Shown: piece after piece, positions 1 to 8,546 of the stretch
Layout: each line of letters opens with the position of its first letter
Numbering within the stretch: the first letter of the stretch is position 1
Origin: Mesorhizobium terrae
GTDB lineage: Bacteria > Pseudomonadota > Alphaproteobacteria > Rhizobiales > Rhizobiaceae
Reading direction: 5' to 3'
Assembly (NCBI RefSeq): GCF_008727715.1
Contig: NZ_CP044218.1
Coordinates: 4,171,501 to 4,235,500 of the forward strand
DNA length: 64,000 bases
The notes under the pieces: model-generated
The model's database searches: none
The model's input: only the letters and a program-made list of their open reading frames with translations
What the model was told of the DNA's origin: nothing
Translations under genes and position numbers: made by a program

Positions 1-47
1 CGTGATCGTTGGTTTTGACGGGTAGTGCCGCAAAGCACATTTTTGCC

Positions 48-84
48 TTTCGGCGCGCACTGCCTGAAGGCTGTCGCGCCGAAA
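48..84. repeat. hairpin-forming inverted repeat
   Basis: Two perfect 10-base arms, TTTCGGCGCG at 48-57 and CGCGCCGAAA at 75-84, enclose a 17-base loop. It lies just beyond the 3' end of the minus-strand gene ending at 124, so it may be a transcript-end hairpin, although no T-run follows on the minus strand. Nothing else is recognised in bases 1-123. Confidence 0.5.
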
Positions 85-123
85 AGATGATGGAGGGGTG
101 CGCACTCGAAGTGAAGGGTCTAT

Positions 124-1122
124 TTAGAGGGGTGCAACCTTCCACGAAAGCACATGATATGCAGCCGACCAACCGGGGTTTGTCTGCGAAAAAAACACGA
201 TGGCTGGACCAACCTTGTTTCGATTTGTGATGTGGTCCGTGGCGGAGACGCTATATGCGTCCGAGAAATTCTGACCATCTCTAGAGAACGACCAAACGAA
301 ATTTGAGCCGTTGTAGGTCAATCTCGACCAAATCGGAGATGAAGGCGCTGGCAATCCCGTATCTGAAAAAGCACTATCGTTGGAGTAGCTATCGAACCCG
401 GTTCCACCGGACATTTTCAAATAGTCAAATCTATATGCACTGTTTCCGTTGGCGCTTATGCCGAACGTGATGGTCCGGCTGTTCGCAACGTCCCTGACGG
501 CTATCCCTGGTAAATTGTATGTGGACAATGGGCCTGAATACACTGTCAGCATTGTGGCTTGCCAATTCCCGGATGGCGCATCGACTTCTGCCATCATCGC
601 ACGGTTGTTCGCTACCGTGCTTGCCGTGAGTGCCATGCCTCTGGAGGTTGCGGTAATAGCTGCGCCTACTGGCGCAGTGGTCGATGTTGTTAGAGCAAAA
701 TTCGCCGCGATTGGCTTTGCCACTGCAGAATAATTCAACCAATCGACATCCCCGCCGCTACCACTCCCTGTGGTTGCAATCGTGATGCTTCCTGGGCCAT
801 TTAGGATCGCAATTCCTGGCCCCGCGGTAATAGCACCCGCTTGCGGGGGATGACCACTGGAGCCAATGAGAACCTGACCATCGGTCAATGGGGTAACTCC
901 ACCAAAACCACCGGTCCCGTTGTTGAATTGGATGGAATTTTGCTGCCCACCAGGTGCAATGTTGGTCACGCAGTTCCCAAGGGCATTGAAATTCGCCATC
1001 ACTTGCGTGGCGTCAGCAACTTGTCCATTCGTCAATTGGTTCGGTAGAACGCATTGGCCGAATGCTGCCTTCGTAGCAACGAGGACCGTGCCAAAGGCAA
1101 GAGCGAAATTGATCTTCCTCAT
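124..1122 (-). CDS. secreted protein, paralogue of the next gene
   Basis: A 332-residue protein of unknown function. A longer open frame exists, but the ATG at 1122 is preferred because it begins a classic signal peptide (MRKINFALAF..., cleaved near AAFG/QC). The mature part starts with a Cys and a GQVADATQVMANFNALGNC segment, followed by a Gly/Thr-rich region (DGQVLIGSSG) like linkers in phage-tail or adhesin-type proteins, and a C-terminal half with Trp/Tyr-rich beta-strand motifs (SRLTYNGSNFVWSFSRDGQ) resembling a concanavalin-A-like fold. The upstream neighbour has the same architecture, so the pair arose by duplication. The fold assignment is inference; the secreted nature is well supported. 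Confidence 0.75.
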   Translation of the reverse strand: MRKINFALAFGTVLVATKAAFGQCVLPNQLTNGQVADATQVMANFNALGNCVTNIAPGGQQNSIQFNNGTGGFGGVTPLTDGQVLIGSSGHPPQAGAITAGPGIAILNGPGSITIATTGSGSGGDVDWLNYSAVAKPIAANFALTTSTTAPVGAAITATSRGMALTASTVANNRAMMAEVDAPSGNWQATMLTVYSGPLSTYNLPGIAVRDVANSRTITFGISANGNSAYRFDYLKMSGGTGFDSYSNDSAFSDTGLPAPSSPIWSRLTYNGSNFVWSFSRDGQNFSDAYSVSATDHITNRNKVGPAIVFFSQTNPGWSAAYHVLSWKVAPL

Positions 1123-1148
1123 CGTCGCAAACTTCCTCGAATTGGATA

Positions 1149-2165
1149 CTAATTTAGGCTGACAAGTGTCCAGGACAGAACTTGCTGCGATACGGGCCAT
1201 GTAGGGTATACAGGTTCGGAGAAGAGAATCGCTGGTCCGACACGATCGACGTTTACGAGATAATCGTCCGCTGCCGCCGAGTAAGCGGTTACAAAGAACT
1301 GACCGTCGCGAGAGAAAGCCCACGACAGGGTCGTGCCGTCGTAGGTAAGGCGGGTCCAAAGTGGCTCGGATGGCGCGGGCAATCCGATGTCCTGAAAAGT
1401 GGCTGCCGTGCCAAGGAGGCGATCCAGTCCTGATCCGCCAGAGGACCTTAGATAACTGAAGCGATAGTCGTTTTGTCCCAGCGCTCCAATTCCAAACTCA
1501 ACTGCGCGATTGTTGACGGAGTCCCTGACCGCAATTGCAGGAACACTGGAGTTTGATGCTGCCCCCGTATAGGCGGTGAGCATTGTTGCCTGCCACTTTC
1601 CGCTCGGGGCGGGAGTTTCGGCCATCATCGCTGTGTTGGCGGCCCCTCCCGTCGCAGTCATTGCAAACCCACGCACAGTGGCCGTAATCCCAGCACCGCT
1701 TGGAGGCGTTGTCGATGTGCGGAGGGAAAAAGCGGCGACTGACGGCCGGACGACGGCAGCTGAATTGAGCCAGTCAACAGCGGTTTCGTTGCCGCCGCTG
1801 GGAGCTGCAATGATGATTCCGCTCGGCGAAGATTGGATGTTTATTCCAGTTCCGGCTGTAAGGGTCGAGTTCATTGGGAGGGCGCCTGTCGACCCGATCA
1901 ATAATTGCCCATCGGACAGTGTATTGGTTCCTCCAAAGCCGCCAGAAGAGTCTCGTACCTGAACAGAATTGGCAGAGCCGGCAGGAGAGTTTTTGACAAT
2001 ACAGTTGGAGACCGCGGAGAAGTTATTGTTCACCGGGGTTGCGTCTACGGGCTGGCCATTGATGATCGCGCTCGGCATCGGGCAATCCGCAAAGGCAGAA
2101 GATGTTGAAATAACAAAGCCGCCTAATAGCGCGACCGCAGGTACAAAACGCAAAATGACTTGCAT
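1149..2165 (-). CDS. secreted protein, tandem paralogue
   Basis: A 338-residue protein with an N-terminal signal peptide (cleavage likely near SSAFA/DC). Like its downstream neighbour it has an early Cys-bearing INGQPVDATPVNNNFSAVSN segment, a Gly/Ser/Thr-rich middle with LSDGQLLIGSTG, and a C-terminal beta-rich half with WTRLTYDGTTLSWAFSRDGQ. Only 26 bases separate it from the next gene, so the two probably form one transcript driven from the AT-rich region upstream. No enzymatic motif was seen. A surface or carbohydrate-binding role is possible but not shown. Confidence 0.75.
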   Translation of the reverse strand: MQVILRFVPAVALLGGFVISTSSAFADCPMPSAIINGQPVDATPVNNNFSAVSNCIVKNSPAGSANSVQVRDSSGGFGGTNTLSDGQLLIGSTGALPMNSTLTAGTGINIQSSPSGIIIAAPSGGNETAVDWLNSAAVVRPSVAAFSLRTSTTPPSGAGITATVRGFAMTATGGAANTAMMAETPAPSGKWQATMLTAYTGAASNSSVPAIAVRDSVNNRAVEFGIGALGQNDYRFSYLRSSGGSGLDRLLGTAATFQDIGLPAPSEPLWTRLTYDGTTLSWAFSRDGQFFVTAYSAAADDYLVNVDRVGPAILFSEPVYPTWPVSQQVLSWTLVSLN

Positions 2166-2519
2166 CTGTCACCTCAATTCGGATGGATAGCGCGAGTAGC
2201 TACAATTAATTTGAAGATGTCAAGTATCAAAATTGAAGATTGTCGGATCATGGCAATGGTAAGAATAAAAGTTTATTGAATACAAAATTTAAATAACCAA
2301 AACAATTGGACTAATAAATTTTCTATGCTGGATTAACTAATTCAATTTACGAAACTACTCACCGTTGTTAGACGTTGAGCGTCTTCAATGATGAATTGGC
2401 ATTCAATCCTGACTGGCTAACCCGTATTGGCTAAGCTTTTCTGGGGTGGATATTCGCTGGCGCATTTCGTTAAATTCGTTGGATTGGCAACCTTGTAGCA
2501 TTTCAACCGGAGGCGGCGC
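2166..2519. promoter_or_regulatory. AT-rich divergent intergenic region
   Basis: A 354-base gap between the minus-strand paralogue pair and the plus-strand YD/RHS genes. It is strikingly AT-rich (most obvious at 2200-2360), unlike the surrounding GC-rich coding DNA, and must carry the promoters for both directions. A Shine-Dalgarno-like GGAGG lies near 2510, just before the ATG at 2520. No gene was found in it. Confidence 0.5.
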
Positions 2520-2849
2520 ATGAATGCACGCTTGAGAGTTCAATGCTTCTCATTGTCGGTTTTATTTATTTCTGCAGCCATGGGGTCGGCCGCTGCAGAT
2601 CAATCTGGCGTTTCATTTAGCTACGATCCGGCCGGGCGCCTGGTGACAGGTTTTTACAATCAACTGCGGTGTCTGGTTTATGGTTATGACCCCGCCGGAA
2701 ATCGAACGTCACAGGTTTTGGTCACCAAGGCTGCAGCACCTCCGGTGTGGGGTGTCGCGCAATGGAACGGTTTCTCCTGGACATCCGGGATGCTCAACCC
2801 TGTGTGGGGAGTGGGCAACTGGGGGTGCTTGAATTGGACAAGCAACTAA
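2520..2849 (+). CDS. small secreted YD-repeat / Trp-repeat protein
   Basis: A 109-residue protein with a signal peptide (cleavage near SAAA/DQ). Two RHS-type YD repeats follow: FSYDPAGRLVTG and YGYDPAGNRTSQ. The C-terminal third holds a duplicated Trp motif (PVWGVAQWNGFSWTSG and PVWGVGNWGCLNWTSN). The gene lies about 100 bases upstream of the large RHS gene and looks like a miniature relative of it. A GGAGG ribosome-binding site precedes the ATG. It could be a cofactor of the RHS protein or a decayed RHS fragment; its intact signal peptide and frame favour a working gene. Confidence 0.65.
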   Translation: MNARLRVQCFSLSVLFISAAMGSAAADQSGVSFSYDPAGRLVTGFYNQLRCLVYGYDPAGNRTSQVLVTKAAAPPVWGVAQWNGFSWTSGMLNPVWGVGNWGCLNWTSN

Positions 2850-2951
2850 AGGGGCGCGGTAACCGCACTCTTTGACGACCACCCACGTTCCGTAGGCTGC
2901 GGCCGCGACATGTTCAATGTGGGTCTGTCTTATTTGCACATGAGGGTCGGA

Positions 2952-5900
2952 ATGAGATTGATACGGCAATTCTTCGTCCTCGCTGCGTTGCTGGCGTCAT
3001 TTGCCGCACAGAGTGCGGTTTTGGCGGCGCCGATCGTGTCACCCACTGAGACAGCCGCTGTGTCAAAGCCCAGTTCTTTGACCGAGGCGATGCGAGTTGC
3101 GCGTTTCGAGGAACCGCTCGTGGCGACTGAAGCCACCAGTTCTGCCGAAGATGCAGCCTTGCGGCATGCCTTGAATGCCTACAATCAGAGGACAGATCTG
3201 GCCAACTACGGCGATTTGGTCGCGTTCCTGGAATCCAACCCGCACTCCCGCTGGGCATCCGCGATTTGGGCCAACCTTGGGCTGTCTTACCTCCACGATG
3301 GCCACTTTTCGAAGGCGATCCACGCCTGGCAGTCTGCATGGGTCGCAGGAAAGAGTTCGAGGGAGCCGCGCGCCAGGGCATTGGTTGATCGAGCCGTTGG
3401 AGAGCTTGCACAGCTCTACGCAAACTTGGGCAAGACAGACGAGCTCGCAGCGCTGTTTCGCGACATCGGGGATCGTCCAATTGCAGGCTCCGCAACGGAG
3501 ACAATTCAAAGTGCAAGCGAGCAACTGGCGCTTACCACGCGGGATCCGCGACACCTGTTCATCTGCGGTCCCCTTGCGCTGAAGCAGTTGCTGTTGGCTC
3601 GCAAGGTCAGCTTTGAGAAGGCTGATCCTCTGCAGTGGTATAAAGCCGGGCCCAACGGAACCAACTTGGCCGAAGTCGGTCGTCTCGCCGACGATGCCGG
3701 ATTCGCGCATCGGCTGGTCATACGCAGGCCGGGTGAGCCAGTTCCCGTTCCGTCAATCGTGCATTGGAAAGTAGGGCATTTCGCAGCCATCGTTGGTGAG
3801 GCGAACGGAAGATACCACGTTAGGGATTCTGTGTTTTCCGGAACTGACCTCTGGGTGACCAAGGCTGCGCTGGATACCGAGGCAAGTGGATATTACCTTG
3901 TTCCGCAAGATTTGGACCCCGCCAAACAATGGCGGGATGTCGAACCCTTTGAAGCCGCTTCGGTTTGGGGGAAGGGGCCGACCAATGGTGACAGACCAGG
4001 TGGCAACAATGATCCAGATGCCAACGGCGGCGGTGGTGGCGGTGCTGGCGGTGGCGGTGGTGGCGGTGCTGGCGGCGGCGGTGCTGGTGGTGGCGGTGCT
4101 GGTGGTGGCGGAGGTGCTGGTGCTGGCGGACGTGGACCTAATGGCGGCTGTGGCCTGTGTTTCTATAACATCAAAGAAGCGAGTGTCGCGGTCACGATCA
4201 CCGATCGGCCAGTGGGCTACAATCCACCAATTGGCCCGTCGGCGATGGTCGAGATCAGCTACAATCAACGGCAGGACAGCCAGCCCGCGAACTTTAACTT
4301 CTTCAACATCAGTCCAAAATGGTCGTTGAACTGGCTGAGCTATGTAACGGATGATCCGACGAATCCAGGCGCCAACGTCTCATCCTACCTGCGAGATGGG
4401 ACCACGTTCTTCTATCTCGGCTACCAGGCTAGGAACGGAAGATTTGCTGCGCAGGATGGCGATGGATCCATCTTGGTACGCGCGTCTGGTTCTCCAATCA
4501 CCTACCGCCATCTCATGCCTGACGGTAGCGTTGAAATCTATGCGCAGTCTGACGGGGCCGCTGCCTATCCTCGGCGAATTTTTCTGAGCAGGGTGATCGA
4601 TCCGCAAGGCAACGCGGCCACTCTGAATTACGATGGCCAGTTCCGGCTTATTTCACTGACCGATGCTGTCGGGCGCTTAACCACATTTAGTTATGAGTTG
4701 GCGACATCCCCTTTGCTCATAACCAAGATCACGGATCCCTTTGGGCGCAGCGCTGTTCTGGCATATGACGGAAACGCGCGCCTGAAATCGATCACTGACA
4801 CGATCGGCCTGACATCGAGTGTCAGCTATGATGACAACTCCCTCATCAACGCCCTGACGACTCCCTATGGCACCACAAAGTTCGCCTACACTGCCCCGGG
4901 ATCAAGTGGCCCGCCTCGTTTCGTTGAAGTAACGGACCCGCTAGGCTACCACGAACGTGAAGAGTGGCTTGAGCCTGCGCCCATTCCCGAGAGCGATCCG
5001 GCGGCGACCGTGCCGCAAGGAATGCCGCTCGCCCCGCTCAATCAATACCTAAAGTATCGAAACAGCTTCCATTGGGACAAGGATGCCTACGTCGCGGCAG
5101 GATGCACCTCTGGCGGCGGCTGCGACTATACCAAGGCTAGAATCCGGCACTTCGTTCATATGCCGGACACCTCGATCAAAGGGACGGCGATCGAGAGTGT
5201 CAAATACCCCTCTGAAAATCGGATCTGGTATAACTATCCGGGTCAATCCCTCAGTGCTTACGGGGGAACTTTTGGCAAACCGATCGCGATCGGGCGGGTG
5301 TTGGATGACGGAACCAGCCAGGTCAGCCGCTATTCTTACGACACGGGTGGCTTTTTCAATCTCACCCAGGCGATCGATCCAATTGGGCGGACAACGAACT
5401 ATACATACGCCAACCAGATTGACCTGACCTCTATCAGCCAGACGACTGAATTCGGCGTTCAGCAAACCATCGCGCAGTACGTTTACAACACCCGTCATCG
5501 TCCGGTGATCTATACGGACGCTTCCGGACAAATTACCACTTACACGTATAACAACGCAGGGCAGCTAACCTCGGCCACGAACCCTCTCGGCGAGAAGACG
5601 AGCTATCGATACAACGCGTCCAGCCGGCTGATCGAGGTTATCAACGCCAACAATGCGACCGCAGCGTTCTACACCTACGATAGCTTCGAGCGGATAAGGA
5701 CATTCACGGACTCAGAAGGGTGGATCGCAACCTACGATTATGATGCCGCAGATCGCCTAACAAAGATTGCTTATCCTGATGGCACAAGCGATCAGTACGC
5801 CTACGACAAGCTCGATCTCGCATCTTATCGTGACCGTGAAGGCCGCCAGTGGACATATCGTTATGATGCCAATCGGCGATTGACATCGGTGACAGATCCG

Positions 5901-7622
5901 CTCGGCCAACGCGTGCTGTTTGGCTATAGTCGCATTGGCAATCTCTCGAGCCTCACCGATCCTAAGAACAACATCACACGTTGGTCCTACGATGTGGAGG
6001 GTCGGCTCAGCCAGAAGACCTATGCAGATAATGGTACGCTCACCTATACGTATGAAAATACAACGAGCCGCCTCAGGTCCACTCTCGACGCACTTGGGCA
6101 ATCAAAACAGTACAGCTACACCGGCGACAATCAAATTGCAGCTATCAGCTATCTGAACGCCATACACTCAACACCAAATGTAGTACTCGCCTACGATCCG
6201 TATTTCCTGCGCCTGGCTTCAACGACGAGTAACGGCAGCACGACATCCTATGATTACTACCCAGTAGGTTCATTGGGCGCTTTGAATCTCAAGCAGGAGG
6301 GTGGGCCGCTAGCCGATAGCACGATCGAGTATGCCTATGACGCATTGAACCGGGTAGCCACGCGCACCGTCCAGGGGGCGGGTGCTGAGACGTTCGGGTA
6401 TGATGTCCTTGGGAGGCTAACCTCTCACGCTAGTGACCTTGGTTCGTTTACTCTCGGCTATCTGGGTCAAACAGCCCAGATCACGTCGCGAAGGCTTGCA
6501 AGCAGTACACTGGCAACGAGTTGGAATTACCTGCCCAACTCTGGCGATCGACGGTTGTCTCAAATCAGCAATGTCGGTCTCTCGGTCGGCCAGTACTCGA
6601 CATACGATTACGTCACCACTCCTGAGAATTTCGTAACCAAAGTAACCGAAACGAGTGACGTATCCCCCGCGTACTCTTCGGCAGGCGCACAAATCGCCGC
6701 CTACAACAATCTCAATCAGCTCACCAGTCTTTCGGGTCAGGCGCTGATCTGGGACGCTAACGGCAACCTTTTGTCTGACGGCCAACGAACCTATAGCTGG
6801 GATGCGGAAGATCGATTGATCGAGATCGCCTACCCCGATCAACCAGGCAAGGCTACGATATTCGCCTATGACGCACTTGGGCGCCGTACGACAATCACCA
6901 GTGCGCCAGCAGGCGGTGGCGCTTCTGTCGTCACCTCTTATATCTGGTGTGGCAGCGCCATCTGTCAGGCCCGAAACGCAGCCAATGCAGTGACCCGGCA
7001 GCACTATCCTGAAGGTGAATTTGTTCCCGGAGCCTCGGCCCAAACCTTCTATTATGGGATCGATCAAATTGGCTCGATACGGAGAGTGTTCAAAAATGCC
7101 TCCGACGCACCAGCTTACAGCTACGATCCCTATGGTGTTCCGCTGCAGGCCGCTGCACCACTCACTGAGTTCGGCTATGCAAAGATGTTCAGCAGTCCCG
7201 ATAATGGGTTAGATCTTACCCTCTTTCGGGCATATAATCCGATTGTTGGACAGTGGCTTTCAAGGGATCCGATCGGAGAACTTATTAATCCGGCAGGAAA
7301 TCTCTACGCCTATGTTGGTGGAAATCCTGTCAGTTTTATCGATCCACTTGGTTTGGCCGGCTCTGTTTGTCCCCCGGCCGTGCAAGATCTGGCTTCTAGG
7401 CTTGAAGCTGCGGGTGGTGGTGCTCCTCGGTTCCAACCGACGCCAAAGGGGGCTGCGCAGTTCCTATTTCCAAATGGGATGAAATTGCGATTTGATTTGT
7501 ATCCTGGGCAGTATGGAGATCGCCCTCCAAATGACGGCCCGCATATTAATTTTGAAGCCCCTTGGTCGCCGGCTCATATAAACGTGCATATTGAGGTTAT
7601 TAACCCGACAGCCCCACGATGA
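2952..7622 (+). CDS. secreted RHS-repeat polymorphic toxin with C39-peptidase-like domain
   Basis: About 1556 residues. The ATG at 2952 is chosen over 2910 because GAGGG at 2942-2946 is well placed and a signal peptide (MRLIRQFFVLAALLASFAA) begins there. Order: signal peptide; TPR-like helical region (about 55-185); a papain-fold C39-like domain with Cys205 in ICGPLALKQ, His276 in VGHFAAIVG and Asp292 in HVRDS; a Gly-rich linker (about 357-396); many YD repeats; the RHS core FRAYNPIVGQWLSRDP (around 1435); the hinge FIDPLGLAG; and a last domain of about 85 residues with FDLYPGQYGDRP and GPHINFE. RHS shells enclose a toxin released at the core. A Sec signal plus an N-terminal peptidase-like domain is unusual. 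I do not assign the toxin an activity. Confidence 0.85.
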   Translation: MRLIRQFFVLAALLASFAAQSAVLAAPIVSPTETAAVSKPSSLTEAMRVARFEEPLVATEATSSAEDAALRHALNAYNQRTDLANYGDLVAFLESNPHSRWASAIWANLGLSYLHDGHFSKAIHAWQSAWVAGKSSREPRARALVDRAVGELAQLYANLGKTDELAALFRDIGDRPIAGSATETIQSASEQLALTTRDPRHLFICGPLALKQLLLARKVSFEKADPLQWYKAGPNGTNLAEVGRLADDAGFAHRLVIRRPGEPVPVPSIVHWKVGHFAAIVGEANGRYHVRDSVFSGTDLWVTKAALDTEASGYYLVPQDLDPAKQWRDVEPFEAASVWGKGPTNGDRPGGNNDPDANGGGGGGAGGGGGGGAGGGGAGGGGAGGGGGAGAGGRGPNGGCGLCFYNIKEASVAVTITDRPVGYNPPIGPSAMVEISYNQRQDSQPANFNFFNISPKWSLNWLSYVTDDPTNPGANVSSYLRDGTTFFYLGYQARNGRFAAQDGDGSILVRASGSPITYRHLMPDGSVEIYAQSDGAAAYPRRIFLSRVIDPQGNAATLNYDGQFRLISLTDAVGRLTTFSYELATSPLLITKITDPFGRSAVLAYDGNARLKSITDTIGLTSSVSYDDNSLINALTTPYGTTKFAYTAPGSSGPPRFVEVTDPLGYHEREEWLEPAPIPESDPAATVPQGMPLAPLNQYLKYRNSFHWDKDAYVAAGCTSGGGCDYTKARIRHFVHMPDTSIKGTAIESVKYPSENRIWYNYPGQSLSAYGGTFGKPIAIGRVLDDGTSQVSRYSYDTGGFFNLTQAIDPIGRTTNYTYANQIDLTSISQTTEFGVQQTIAQYVYNTRHRPVIYTDASGQITTYTYNNAGQLTSATNPLGEKTSYRYNASSRLIEVINANNATAAFYTYDSFERIRTFTDSEGWIATYDYDAADRLTKIAYPDGTSDQYAYDKLDLASYRDREGRQWTYRYDANRRLTSVTDPLGQRVLFGYSRIGNLSSLTDPKNNITRWSYDVEGRLSQKTYADNGTLTYTYENTTSRLRSTLDALGQSKQYSYTGDNQIAAISYLNAIHSTPNVVLAYDPYFLRLASTTSNGSTTSYDYYPVGSLGALNLKQEGGPLADSTIEYAYDALNRVATRTVQGAGAETFGYDVLGRLTSHASDLGSFTLGYLGQTAQITSRRLASSTLATSWNYLPNSGDRRLSQISNVGLSVGQYSTYDYVTTPENFVTKVTETSDVSPAYSSAGAQIAAYNNLNQLTSLSGQALIWDANGNLLSDGQRTYSWDAEDRLIEIAYPDQPGKATIFAYDALGRRTTITSAPAGGGASVVTSYIWCGSAICQARNAANAVTRQHYPEGEFVPGASAQTFYYGIDQIGSIRRVFKNASDAPAYSYDPYGVPLQAAAPLTEFGYAKMFSSPDNGLDLTLFRAYNPIVGQWLSRDPIGELINPAGNLYAYVGGNPVSFIDPLGLAGSVCPPAVQDLASRLEAAGGGAPRFQPTPKGAAQFLFPNGMKLRFDLYPGQYGDRPPNDGPHINFEAPWSPAHINVHIEVINPTAPR

Positions 7623-7631
7623 TATATTGGT

Positions 7632-7943
7632 ATGATCATGAAATATGATTTAAATTCTCTAGAAAGATCTGCCGCAGAAATGGTTTCTGTGGGGAGGCCG
7701 CAGGATGCAATTAAGATATATCTGTTTATGGCCGATGGTGATCCTTCGTTGGATGCTGGATATCTCGGAGAAAAATTGGGGCAATGCTACGAAATGCTGG
7801 GTGATCTACATGCTGCACGATATTGGTACGGCAGAGCTATAGAAGAAAACCCTGGCGTAAGATTGCATGCGGAAGAATCCCGCAAAAGGCTGGACCACTT
7901 AATCTTGGATGACGCGTTTCTAAAAAGAAGTGGCGGTCAATGA
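7632..7943 (+). CDS. candidate immunity protein, TPR-like
   Basis: A 103-residue cytoplasmic protein starting 9 bases after the RHS stop codon. Its helical pattern (GRPQDAIKIYLFMADGD, GQCYEMLGDLHAARYWYGRA) is that of about two tetratricopeptide repeats. Position directly after a polymorphic toxin tip is the classic location of the cognate immunity gene, which is the basis for the call. The DNA is visibly AT-richer than the RHS body, as is the toxin tip. No strong Shine-Dalgarno site is seen, so translational coupling to the RHS gene is likely. Confidence 0.6.
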   Translation: MIMKYDLNSLERSAAEMVSVGRPQDAIKIYLFMADGDPSLDAGYLGEKLGQCYEMLGDLHAARYWYGRAIEENPGVRLHAEESRKRLDHLILDDAFLKRSGGQ

Positions 7944-8270
7944 GACGCGGTACTGTTAGCACCAACGCAATATCGGATACCCGACGACCAGCCAGCGGCT
8001 CCGACGGGATGGGATCTGGGTGGAATGAGCTCGCAGTAGCTAACGATCTTGCGGCTGGGATCAGCGGGTTGTCACCACTTCGGCTGAGAACTACAATCCC
8101 TAAGCCCTAGAGTGTTAGAGGGACAGCGTATCCGCTTTGCAGTGCAAGCTGAGTTTCCGTAATTGTTGTTGAAACTGCTCGGCAGCTGGCAATTCATTGT
8201 CTCTGGCCTCATCTCCGTCACTTGATTGCAAACATAACACGTGCACTATCCCTGTTGGGGAGAGTGGGCT
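7944..8270. other. intergenic, no gene seen
   Basis: About 330 bases between the candidate immunity gene and the His-Xaa-Ser cassette. I see no convincing open frame, RNA gene or IS end. It should contain the promoter for the hxs genes. GGGGAGAG at 8257-8264 is the ribosome-binding site for the next gene. Confidence 0.4.
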
Positions 8271-8546
8271 GTGGGTATTATCGTTTCAGAGTCGGATTCT
8301 ATTCTGACGGTTGTTGTTGCGCCGCAATTCGAAGCCTTTGTTTTGAACGCCGCTGTCAAATTCCAAATTCAATTCCCCGAACTTGAAGTCCAGGTGGAAC
8401 ACGGAGCAGTCGCTATCTTATGCGGCGACCACTCAAAGGTCGCTGATCTTCGGCGTGCGTTCCTGCATACCCTCTATCGAGAGAAGATTTACACCGAGAC
8501 GTTGCCCCTCAGGGCAAATTTGATTGCTGCTGTGACCTCGCGATGA
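8271..8546 (+). CDS. hxsD: His-Xaa-Ser system protein HxsD
   Basis: A 91-residue protein, first gene of the cassette. A GTG frame opens at 8241, but the GTG at 8271 is preferred because GGGGAGAG (8257-8264) sits 6 bases before it. Contents: a short beta/alpha protein with VVVAPQFEAFVLNAAVKFQI and a C-terminal LRRAFLHTLYREKIY. Small size and position directly before two radical SAM genes and an HxsA-like gene identify it as HxsD. Its biochemical role is unknown; it may act as a recognition or scaffold component for peptide maturation. It overlaps hxsB by 4 bases. Confidence 0.75.
   Translation: MGIIVSESDSILTVVVAPQFEAFVLNAAVKFQIQFPELEVQVEHGAVAILCGDHSKVADLRRAFLHTLYREKIYTETLPLRANLIAAVTSR

Noticed and set aside
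124-1359. Longer 411-codon version of the first gene
   Set aside because: The first 79 residues lack protein character and would bury the signal peptide; the ATG at 1122 is used.
4020-4140. GGN-repeat tract in the RHS gene considered as a microsatellite or phase-variation switch
   Set aside because: It keeps the frame as a Gly-rich linker and triplet changes would not shift the frame, so a linker explains it.
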